DNA of 64,000 bases, from positions 3,844,001 to 3,908,000 of the forward strand of contig JAPNXP010000014.1 of assembly GCA_028753945.1 (NCBI GenBank), given 5' to 3'. Under the pieces are notes generated by a model that was not told where the DNA came from, did not search any database, and saw only the letters and a program-made list of their open reading frames with translations. A program made the position numbers and the translations under genes. The DNA comes from Hexactinellida sp. DTS-2022. Taxonomy: Eukaryota; Porifera; Hexactinellida. This document shows, one piece after another, positions 55,758 to 64,000 of the stretch (the first letter of the stretch is position 1; each line of letters begins with the position of its first letter).

Positions 55758-56245
55758 TTATTGGCATCTGGTTTCGATTATTGCCAGCTTTACGGTGTGA
55801 TGTCTAAGATAGCTTCTTCTCCTCCCCAAACAGGGTGGACTGATAGCCATTTTTGGTCATTCATAAACTGTAACAATAGTCTATGGTTAGATGCAATAAA
55901 CTTTTTCAGCTTAGAGTGTCCGCTTGTTAGTGGTGAGTTCATTCTAGTGGATGACAAACTCCACAACCAGTCGAAAAAGTTTACATTAGTTGTAGGATAT
56001 TAGAGCTATTCGGGAATTCATATTTAGCTATCACAGTCCAACAACTGGATTTGTTCACTAGCTTTATTCTAGCCTGTCGAGAAAGTTCAGATACTTTAAG
56101 CTCATTTCATGAATCTTTGTTCCTAAAATTGCATCATACCTCTTCTTCTTCAGATCAACAAGTCCCGATATTGTCATCTACCGATGACCCGCAACCTGAA
56201 ATTGATATTACCTCCAATATTCCTGCTTCCAAATTGCTAGTGTAA
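55758..56245 (+). pseudogene. Transposase-OTU gene, region after the foldback
   Basis: Coding resumes as LLASGFDYCQLYGVMSKIAS...TDSHFWSFINCNNSLWLDA and shifts frame near 56000 into ELFGNSYLAITVQQLDLFTS...CRESSDTLSSFHESLFLKL. There is no recognised domain; a Ser/Asp/Pro-rich linker follows. Confidence 0.5.
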
Positions 56246-56389
56246 TCTGTAGATGACAGTATACTCTGGGTAATGAAGTCATAGTTGAACAATCCGTGTT
56301 TAGTGAGGAATTATGTGGTTAATTTTTGCTAAGTGGAATGGAATGGAAAAGTATTACACTAATACATGGAGACTCTGTAGTATTTTCTA

Positions 56390-56989
56390 ATGATTGGACC
56401 AATTTATTTAGTTAAAAAATCAAGTGAAATTTCGTATCTGTTCTTTCTTTTCAATACAAAAAGGTTAATAAACTTAGTAGTAGAAAACAAAATAGCTGTT
56501 TTTTTAGAGCTTAAAGATTGTTTTGAATTTACATTTGTAATAAAGAAAGTGCCGTTGGAGTGTACAATTGGTGATAATATTATTGTGGAGTATGTAGCTT
56601 ACGGAACCTTATCTGAAGAGCATTTCGATAATACAACTGTGCACTCACGAAATTTATCACATTCGCATAGGTTAGAAATAGCCAGAGGGGTAGCAGATAC
56701 ATCTGTAAATGCTTATTTCTATGATCAATTTGATTCTGTAGAGAACACAAACTTAGCTCTTAATTATGGTAACCTAAATAAGGTTAGGAGTTCTACAGTT
56801 CTGCGAAAAGCTAAATTTGATTTGTCTAGTTTACAGAGGTATTCTAATGATAACTGGACTGAGCTGATTAGCTTACAACTGTATTATAGAAATAGTGTTA
56901 TTTGTCTTCATGTTGGAGGTTACATACAGTCACTAAGTCATAATCTTTTATTGTACATATGTACACTGAAGATCAAATCAAAATATTGA
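56390..56989 (+). pseudogene. Transposase-OTU gene, pre-catalytic region
   Basis: The 199-residue frame has SHSHRLEIARGVADTSVNAY, LNYGNLNKVRSSTVLRKAKF and NDNWTELISLQL. The downstream HVGGYIQSLSHNLLLYIC is continuous with the next frame (MYTEDQIKILKLFKDTR) after a 1-base correction near 56957. The region probably lies upstream of the RNase H-like fold; no zinc finger (e.g. FLYWCH) is evident. Confidence 0.6.
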
Positions 56990-57514
56990 AACTGTTTAAA
57001 GATACAAGAATTGTTCTTCACTTAGATGCCACAGGATCTATTATTAGGAAAATGGAACCCTCACTAGAGAAAGTATTCTATTACGCTCTTACTAGAGGAC
57101 ATCCTACTTACTCCACTGTTTCAATTCCACTAGGCACTAGCAGAAATGATTAGTTCAGGACACACCAGTGCTGAAATAAGTTATTTTTTGCACAAATGTT
57201 CCCTTGACGCAAGGAAAATACTGGGCGATCTAAACATTTCACAAGTTGAAATAGATTTCAGCTGGGTTTTGATTCACATTTCTTGTAATATTTTTCTCAA
57301 GTGTGATATACATACTTATCTCCATAAGTGTTGGAATATGGTAGATGTAAATTCTGCAGTTAATGAGACGGACTTTAAAGTAATTCTTCACTTATGTTCG
57401 GCTCATTTAATACACAGTATAGGATTTCATTTAAATAAAAAATTTAAACTACAAAAAGAAGTGAGAAAACTGTTTTACATTGTATCGGATCTATTGTACG
57501 CGCTGTTGAAATGA
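56959..57514 (+). pseudogene. MULE-like DDE transposase core of the 9.7-kb element
   Basis: Two overlapping frames (shift near 57133) form one domain. IVLHLDATGSIIRK gives the first Asp in the position of the MULE iDgTf motif. After the shift, LAEMISSGHTSAEISYFL leads to VEIDFSWVLIHISCN with the second Asp, then ILHLCSAHLIHSIG, a C..H pair like the MULE C/H motif. The third acidic residue should follow, but the frame ends at 57514. The assignment to the Mutator superfamily is inference from motif order and from the long TIRs. Confidence 0.6.
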
Positions 57515-58516
57515 CAAGTATCAATAATTTATTCCAATCTTTATGCATTGTATTTATGAGTAGTTCTTAAAGTGCAATAGTAAAGACACATACTCATTTG
57601 CTGGAAACATACATTTAGTAATGAATCCGTAAACTCCTTAGAGACTAATGAATATTTGGTGGAAGAACATATGGATGATAATAATATTGCTAGTGATAAC
57701 AGGGATATTAAAACATACAGAGAAAATCGCCTTTCGGCAAACATTTTATAAATATTGCAAAAAATTGCAAATCTTGGATCAACAATAATCCAAGGAAAAA
57801 ATGCAGATACAAATCCTTGTTATAATCCTGAGCTTATAGAATACTTGTTAACATATTCTACCTACCTATATTACCTTTGTGGAGTGGGATAATCTTACGA
57901 CCTATTAGTGTAGCGGATAAGACAAGACTAGCATCTTTACCAACGCTATTGTGGAGAATTGGATATGTATTGTTAAGTTAAATATTTTGGAATCCAAAAC
58001 TAATTTGAGGCCTGGAGATTTGATACAATTGCTATATCCTGGTATAGTAACAATTTGCCTTTGACCCGCGAGCGAATAAGGTATTTAAGGGTCATAAAAG
58101 AGTAAGAAATAGTTTGGAAGAGGAAAGTGTTGAAGAATGGTCACGAAAAAAGAAAGTGTATTGCGGTTATTTACGACCTAAATCATATGAATTTCAAACA
58201 TTTAAGAAGAAAAAAGTTGAGAATAAAAACAAAATATGTAAATTAAGCGTAAATGTGTCCCACGAAAATGTGAAAAGTTATCTAGTTTACGCACGCAAAC
58301 TGCACCAAAGGTTATGCGAGTGGCCTCTATAATTACAGATGAGGAAATAGTTGAGACGGGGCTAATACGATATGTACTACCAAGCTTTGGTCCCCCACAT
58401 ACGGACTGACAAATTTATACGTGTAAAAGTGGAAGTTTCACTTTCGCGAGGAGTTACCGTACTCTAATGATGATATTTTAGATAATGAAGAAAGTTTATT
58501 TAGTTATTCGCCAAAC
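57515..58516 (+). pseudogene. Decayed linker between DDE core and OTU domain
   Basis: Several stops and shifts, yet coding signal remains: PILPLWSGIILRPISVADKT (about 57866), TNAIVENWICIVKLNILESK then NLRPGDLIQLLYPG (57942-58060), NKVFKGHKRVRNSLEEESVE then EWSRKKKVYCGYLRPKSY (58072-58200), and ELPYSNDDILDNEESLFSYS (58450-58510), which runs on into the OTU piece. Confidence 0.5.
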
Positions 58517-58969
58517 TTGACTCAATATATAATTGGCGATGGAAATTGCTATTTCTCGACAATTTCTTACCTCATTACTGGCAGTCAAGATTTCAATGCG
58601 GAGTTTTGGGAGCTAATAATTGATACTATGCTAGGTGACCTAAGTATTAGTTGCAATAAATATTTACGCACAAAATATGTTTATACGCATGGTAATTATC
58701 GAAATGTACAAGACTGGGTTAACAAAACCGGAAAGAGGAAGAGTGGGAAATGGGCTACAGATCTTGAACTCTTTGCAACTGGTTTGTTATATAATATAGA
58801 TATCTGGGTATTCTTGAGTCCGTTGGGAACACGTTGGATTGGATTTTCAGGGAATGGATCAACTTTTGAAGAGTTAATGAAGACGCCAACCCAAAATGGG
58901 ATATATTTACGAAATATTGGGAATCATTCTGAACCTATTATTTCTGTTCAATTCGAAAATAATAGTTAA
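58517..58969 (+). pseudogene. OTU-type cysteine protease domain of the 9.7-kb element
   Basis: The 150 residues contain a whole OTU domain: IIGDGNCYFSTISYLITGS with the catalytic Asp/Cys, then WATDLELFATGLLYNIDIWV, then GIYLRNIGNHSEPIISVQF with the catalytic His. The frame has no ATG at its start and is continuous upstream to about 58443, so it is the C-terminus of the larger protein rather than a gene of its own. OTU proteases cleave ubiquitin chains; a role in shielding the transposase is speculation. The stop at about 58967 is a natural end. Confidence 0.82.
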
Positions 58970-59640
58970 TTAATTTTTTAATTGAACAAGGAAGAGTTTT
59001 AGAAGCCTTGCAATAGTTTACCACAATATGTAGATGTAATATCCTGTTATATTTAATGGCGCCCTTTTAAAATCGTATCAGTGAAAGGAATTCATGCATA
59101 TTATCATTAATGTGTTAAATCCTAAACCAATACTAACTAGTTCTCTCTTTATTTCCATGTTCTACTAAGTAATTCTCTACCTTTTTTAGAATAACTTTGG
59201 TTATCTCGATTTCTCTTATCTCATATAAGCTTTACTAATATTTGACACTATTTTAATACCATGCACTTGTTGGTAGTCAATTCTGATATAATATGTTGCT
59301 TTACATTTATATGAGATTCACCCTCTTTAAAAGGCAAATATGTATATTTGGAGAGAAGGAATATCGGCACAAGTAAGATCATTCAGAAAGAAGTTACGCA
59401 GATTATGGAAATTAAAAAACCTGGAGTTGCTTAAAATACCTAACATTGTTGTTGTAATCATAATTGTTTATGTCTGATTCTCTTCTCTTAATTAATGAAG
59501 AATATTGCTTCCTGAAACCTCTTCAAAACAGGTTAAAGGTACGCAGGGTAAAATGAATTAAATCAAAGGATAAAATCAATTAGAAAAAGTCAAAGCAATT
59601 AAAATTAAATTAAAATCAAATTAAAGAATCGATAGCACTA
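58970..59640. other. 3' non-coding region of the 9.7-kb element
   Basis: No coding signal. Near 59515 CCTCTTCAAAACAGGTTAAA is inverted relative to 60610-60632 (TTTAACCTGTCTGAAGAGG) and brackets the satellite. Confidence 0.5.
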
Positions 59641-59654
59641 GCTTTCAAATATTC

Positions 59655-60490
59655 TGCGTACCATTAACCTGTTTGGCGTACCATTAACCTCTTCGGCGTA
59701 CCATTAACCTTTTCGGGGTACCATCTTTGCATACCATTAGCCAGTTCGGTGTACCATTAACCTCCCTGGTGTACCATTAACCTTTTCGGCGTACCATTAA
59801 CCTGTTTGGCATACCATTAAACTCTTCGATGTACCATTAACCTCTTTGGTGTACCATTAAACTCTTCGGTGTACCATTAACCTCTTTGGTTTACCTAACC
59901 TCTTCGGCGTACTATTAACCTCTTTGGTGTACCATAAACCTTTTCGGTGTACCATCTTTGGTGTACTATTAACCTCTTTGGTGTACCATTAACCTCTTCG
60001 GCGTACCATTAACCTTTTCGGTGTTCCATCTTCGGCGTACCATTAACCCCTTTGGTGTACCATTAACCTTTTCGGTGTACCATCTTTGGCGTACCATTAC
60101 CTGTTTGGCGTACCATTAACCTGTTTGGCGTACTATTAACCTGTTTGGTGTACCATTAACCTGTTTGTCGTACCATTAACCTTTTCGGCGTACCATTAAC
60201 AACTTCGGCGTACCATTAACCTTTTCGGTGTACCATCTTTGGCGTACCATTAACCTGTTCGACGTACCATTAACCTGTTTGGCGTACCATTAACCTTTTC
60301 GTTGTTCCATCTTTGGCGTACCATTAACCTGTTTGGTGTACCATTAACGTCTTCGGTGCACCATTAAACTCGTCGGTATACCATTAACCTGTTTGGCGTA
60401 CCATCAACCTCTTCGGCCTACCATTATCCTCTTTGGTGTACAATTGACCTTATCGGCGTACCATTAACCTTTTCGGCGTACCCTTAACTC
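59655..60490. repeat. 20-bp satellite, about 40 copies
   Basis: Degenerate units of GGCGTACCATTAACCTNTTC, with occasional 13-bp short units (GGTGTACCATCTTT), run without interruption between the gene and the right TIR. Inverted 20-bp motifs flank the array. Confidence 0.95.
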
Positions 60491-60732
60491 AGCATTCAGT
60501 GTAGCATTAACATCCTTGAGTTTTAATATTTAATTAAGACTATTTATTCTTGCATAATTCCTAATTTAACTAGTCCATTCAAATTCTTATGCGTACCTTT
60601 AAGGCTTTAACCTGTCTGAAGAGGTTTACAGTAGTAATCACTAATCCTGATTTTATTAGGAAGTGCACTAATTAATTATTCTTCAGAGGTACCAAAAACT
60701 TTAATTCCTGTGAATACTGTGACGCAAATCAA

Positions 60733-61159
60733 ATAAATTCTTATCAATAGTATTATTAGAAGTTGACAACATAGTATTCTACATTATGGATATTGAAAAG
60801 GTATGCTAATCATCATTGTAAGCCGATTTTAGTGAAATTTATATTAATAAGACTTTTCAAAAATGAATATTTTGTTTTGAAATTTACATGACAGGTTGTC
60901 ATAGGTGAGATATATATGTGATTAAAAGGAAAATTTTATATAATGAATAATCTTTGAGTTATTATTGAAAAGCCGAGGTCTAAATTTGAACTAAAATTGC
61001 TAAGTCTTCTTAAGGAATTTGGCATTTTGGGATTATATATGGGTTGTCACATCTTTCATCTTTCCGCTGAGGTTAAAATTTTTAACGTACAGCGTAAACT
61101 TTTTGCGATATTAGCATAAACGTGAGGTCTGCGAATCCGCCGCTAAGATAACACTCGTG
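60733..61159 (-). repeat. Right long terminal inverted repeat of 9.7-kb element
   Basis: Reverse complement of 51471-51923; it contains ATTTACATGACAGGTTGTCA, TATATATGTGATTAAAAGG and CGTGAGGTCTGCGAATCCGC and ends CACTCGTG before the CTTTTAT duplicate. Confidence 0.9.
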
Positions 61160-61166
61160 CTTTTAT

Positions 61167-61749
61167 CGTGAGAATATGCGGCCTTTCTTATTAAGGAAAT
61201 TGTCAAAATTCTCAGATTTGTACCCCGATTGTTGTTCAGTACTCACTGAAAATATATGGAATTGAATGGAAATTGAAGACCCGGATTTTAACTTTTGTCT
61301 TGATTGGCCTTTTAGATCGTGGCTGCTTAAAATGGCCCTTCCAATCACGTGCTAAATGTGGTGTTTATACCTGGAAAGTGTTTACAATTATGTTTTCAAT
61401 CGGATTCAAGCAACTAACTCTCCTAAAACTCGATAGTGAAAAGTGCGAAAGACTTCGTTGATCATTGTATAGATTGCTTAGTACAGAATTACTTTAAATT
61501 TAACAACAGTAGCCAATTGTCACTTGACAACAACAAGACAAAGAACCATAATGTTCCTACTACCTGCCCCAAAGAAACTCATAAGAAATTCCTCTAAACA
61601 TTTGCTTAGTTTTCATAATTTACTGCTAGTTTGCATGTAGTAATTTTCTTGAACTTGAATTTATGTTGGGAGACAAATATGAACCATATATACTACTTTG
61701 ATATGTTTAGTTGATATAATGAGTATAGTATTAATCAGGTAATTGGTTA
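61167..61749. other. Non-coding stretch, no gene seen
   Basis: Short open frames on both strands without recognisable motifs. It may continue the retroelement relic found further right, but nothing supports this. Confidence 0.35.
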
Positions 61750-62113
61750 CAGTTAGAAAAATAAACCCGCCTTTATCTTATCCCTGGTCCAAAGCAGTGA
61801 AATTGCCTTTATATAGTAGGCTATGAAAAAGCATATTAGCAAAATATCTTCATTTATCGTAGTTCTTTTTGACTCGAATTGTATATATGGTATATTTATG
61901 GTTTCATCATTAAATGGCGCCAAAACAGCTTAACCATAAATCTGAGATTCTCAAAAGTGGTTCAATTGGACTCGCAATGGTTGATTTCCCCATATACAAC
62001 CAAAATAATAACAATAGGAGGCATATTTTATCCTAGAATAAAATTTACAAAGTGCTTTCAATTTTTTTGACCTTCTCGGTAACATACACGGTCGTATGTT
62101 AAGTAGGCCGTGA
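61750..62113. mobile_element. P-type end and half of a palindromic MITE
   Basis: 61750-61827 ends GCCTTTATATAGTAGGCTATG, like the right TIR of the P element (GCCTTATGTATAGTAGGCTATG). 61880-62113 matches the right arm of the 19355 MITE (TCATTAAATGGCGCC, CTCAAAAGTGGTTCAATTGG, AGGAGGCATATTTTATCCT) and ends GTTAAGTAGGCCGTG. Confidence 0.65.
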
Positions 62114-62114
62114 G

Positions 62115-63440
62115 TAGAACTATTACATTTATTGAAGTGATAATTTAATGAAGCAGAAAGTAAAACGGGCTAGATATTACTCCAAAAGCTAACCGTGAGA
62201 AACGCTTAACTTGAAGGTTAGATTCAATTTTGGCATTCAATCTTGAATTCATAAAAATCGGGTAACATCTCGCTCTGAAGCATTCAAACTAATTTGCAAA
62301 ATCCTTTTTTGATATCTGATACCAGTGTGATTTTGTGAAGACGGAATCTAATTATCAGCCCCCACAGGTTATGTAATACCAATGACCCACGGAATATACA
62401 TTCGTTTAGACTCTTGTCTCCATTGTTTATCTTAGCAGACACTTTAAAGACAATCCGTTATTTTGTGCTGTTAAGAGATTGTGAAATGACTGGATTATGA
62501 GGAAGGTATTGTATTCTTATTGTTTCAGCATTAGTTTTAATGTCAGAAACCTCTAAGGTCCCACTTTTGACTCTTCGATATCATTTTGATATACAGTCGA
62601 AATAGAGTTTTTTTGCCTCTCCGGATTATTTTGCCTCCTTGTTTCTCCTTGTTTCTCATAACCTCATAGCACTGTCTAATGTTGAATACGGGTTTTTTTT
62701 GCCTCTTTTTCCATGCATTTAGGGGGCAACAAACCCCGATTTCGACTGTTGATAAAATATCAGGTCAAATTGCTTAATTAACGGTTTGAGACTTCCAAAG
62801 GCTAAACCAAAATTATGTGGAAGTTTTGGTTCACTCTCTTTCCAATGCCAAGAAACTTTATATCGATTACTTTACGAATTTATTTATTTCATTTATTTTT
62901 TGTAATGCTTTGTGTTATCTGATTTTTCATAGCAGTCCTTAATACCAAGTGTTTCTAGATTCCATTAATCCTTTTAATTGGGTGGTTCCCCTACCGCATT
63001 AATAACACTTAACATCGATCTTTCTGATCGGTTCAGCAATTCCCTGTTACTCTTCCTGAAATGATCCAACCCAATTTGGATCCAAGAAAATACAGGCCAG
63101 GAATAACTGGAATCCTCATGGGAAGTATCAATTCCAAATAAATATCACTTCCAATTAGTAAATCAATTGTAGATGATTGTTTCTCTTCAAAGAATTGTCT
63201 TCTCAAAGTATATCCTTCATCAAGAACCGCTAGTTTACCTTATTTCCTATTAAATCGGCTTTCAATGGCGTTCTGTATAATATTTCAGGTGATGTATGGT
63301 ACTGTACTTGCGTTAAAATATATCCAGATATTCTGATTATCCCTGAGCAAAATATCAAAATTAGTTGATAAGATCCGTGTTGATTTAACCTCCTCTGATC
63401 CAAATGTAGCAAGGCATATTTCCTCATTCTTTTTCCTTGC
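62115..63440 (-). pseudogene. BEL/Pao LTR-retrotransposon pol fragment (protease to reverse transcriptase)
   Basis: Decayed minus-strand coding keeps the BEL/Pao order. First comes the aspartic-protease tail STIDLLIGSDIYLEL...GSKLGWIISGRVTG (about 63210-63050). Then the linker YKVSWHWKESEPKLPHNFGL (about 62860-62800), YLPHNPVISQSL and SLNECIFRGSLVLHNLWG (about 62500-62370), RFRLHKITLVSDIKKGF in the RT domain, and last RFSRLAFGVISSPFYFLLH (about 62190-62130). Many stops and shifts are present. A small MITE (62594-62748) splits it, and a P-type MITE truncates its 3' side at 62113. No LTR was found in the window. Confidence 0.72.
62594..62748. mobile_element. 155-bp pogo/Tigger-like MITE in the BEL/Pao relic
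   Basis: CAGTCGAAATAGAGTTTTTT at the left and, inverted, CAGTCGAAATCGGGGTTTGT at the right, with TA on the left and TT on the right. Its removal brings the two retroelement coding pieces next to each other. Confidence 0.75.
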
Positions 63441-64000
63441 GAGTTTTTAGTTAAAAATGTTATAGTAGTAAAAATGTTATAGTAGGGTCCTACTATAGTT
63501 TAATACTATAAGTGCACAGTAATGAATTTACCTCTGTCGGACTTCCGGCGTACGCGATGGCCTGACTAAACCATTGGTGATAGAGATTTTAAATTTCGCT
63601 TTTGTTCGTCTGTTATATCGAAATTCGAATTAGTTATTGAAAATATAGAGGTTGTATTCTCCTAAGGATGTTCTTTCTATATATCAATTAAAATTATTAG
63701 GTCGACAAGTGCAATGAAAACACTTGAAATTTGGAACATTTTACAAGTTGATGATGATCTCAATTCTATTTTCAAAATAGTGACGTAAATACTACACATA
63801 TTTCTAATTTCTATTTGTAATAATTAATCTTTAATTAATTTAAACATTTGAAGTCTTCACAATTCAAACATTAATTAAATTATATTACACTAAGATTAAA
63901 TGTAGTTTGAATATTGAAATTCTAGTTAAATTAAACATTGGGGAAGTGCAATCAGAAGGAGCACACTCCCATCCCATCTATGATGGGTTTTTACTAATGT
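63441..64000. other. Non-coding stretch with a 17-bp direct repeat
   Basis: AAAATGTTATAGTAG occurs twice at 63454-63486. The rest is AT-rich and I see no gene. Confidence 0.4.

Larger units (their letters stand above)
51471..61159 (+). mobile_element. 9.7-kb MULE/foldback-like transposon with long TIRs and transposase-OTU gene
   Basis: Long inverted repeats (51471-51923 and 60733-61159) start CACGAGTGATATCTTAGCGG and CACGAGTGTTATCTTAGCGG. The flanks CTTTTAT (51464-51470 and 61160-61166) are a perfect 7-bp TSD. Between them a plus-strand gene (about 53244-58969) encodes a MULE-like DDE protein followed by an OTU domain, then a 20-bp satellite. A Tigger-like MITE, a foldback element and a hAT MITE invaded it later. 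Long TIRs with internal repeats recall the FB-NOF type of the Mutator superfamily. Confidence 0.8.

Noticed and set aside
54544-55767. Similar open frames (plus at 54.5 kb, minus at 55.6 kb)
   Set aside because: Arms of the foldback element 53651-55750; coding potential is incidental.
59655-60490. Second candidate for a CRISPR-like array
   Set aside because: 20-bp contiguous satellite units without spacers and no cas-like gene.

Overview
The window looks like AT-rich nuclear DNA from an invertebrate animal, possibly an early-branching metazoan. That placement is inference. The support is a receptor-type tyrosine kinase, GT-AG introns as short as 54 nt, and a very high load of animal-type DNA transposons (Helitron, hAT, P/THAP, Mutator/foldback-like, pogo/Tigger-like, Harbinger-like) plus a BEL/Pao retroelement relic. 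No tRNA or rRNA gene and no bacterial-style operon is visible. Only one long uninterrupted host-like gene is present: an intact receptor tyrosine kinase at 26.3-28.3 kb (minus). A second host-like gene, an Rnl2-type RNA ligase at 37.7-38.2 kb, is cut short by a repeat.

Layout. 1-6.9 kb: a Helitron (minus) encoding Rep, Pif1 helicase and OTU, broken by frameshifts, with a promoter, a 142-bp tandem array and a candidate 5' terminus. 8.8-14 kb: a small hAT MITE, then a decayed autonomous hAT with a TTF-type zinc finger. 14.3-16.4 kb: the best copy of a 2-kb non-autonomous hAT-like repeat (called R-A here), found again at 28.5-29.7, 31.5-32.9, 38.1, 44.9-46.8 and 55.1 kb. 18.5-25.2 kb: deeply nested MITEs and long palindromes, most with recognisable target-site duplications (TSDs). 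28.8-29.4 kb: a tRNA-derived SINE-like insert. 36-37.4 kb: a hAT element with a nested MITE. 38.3-43.3 kb: three nested elements, the innermost a 3.9-kb P element with a THAP transposase. 47-51 kb: palindromic repeats and a second P relic. 51.5-61.2 kb: a 9.7-kb element with about 440-bp terminal inverted repeats and a decayed DDE-transposase-plus-OTU gene, invaded by Tigger, foldback and hAT elements. 62.1-63.4 kb: a decayed BEL/Pao pol fragment.

Two systems merit most attention. First, the 9.7-kb long-TIR element with a MULE-like transposase and an OTU protease. Second, a recurring design of hAT-like MITEs in which the terminal repeat runs directly into a simple-repeat core of the same motif; seven or more elements of this kind lie here, several with perfect 8-bp TSDs. 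In addition, a P element and two palindromic MITEs share similar ends (CATRGCCTAC) and 7-bp TSDs, which suggests that the P transposase mobilised the MITEs.
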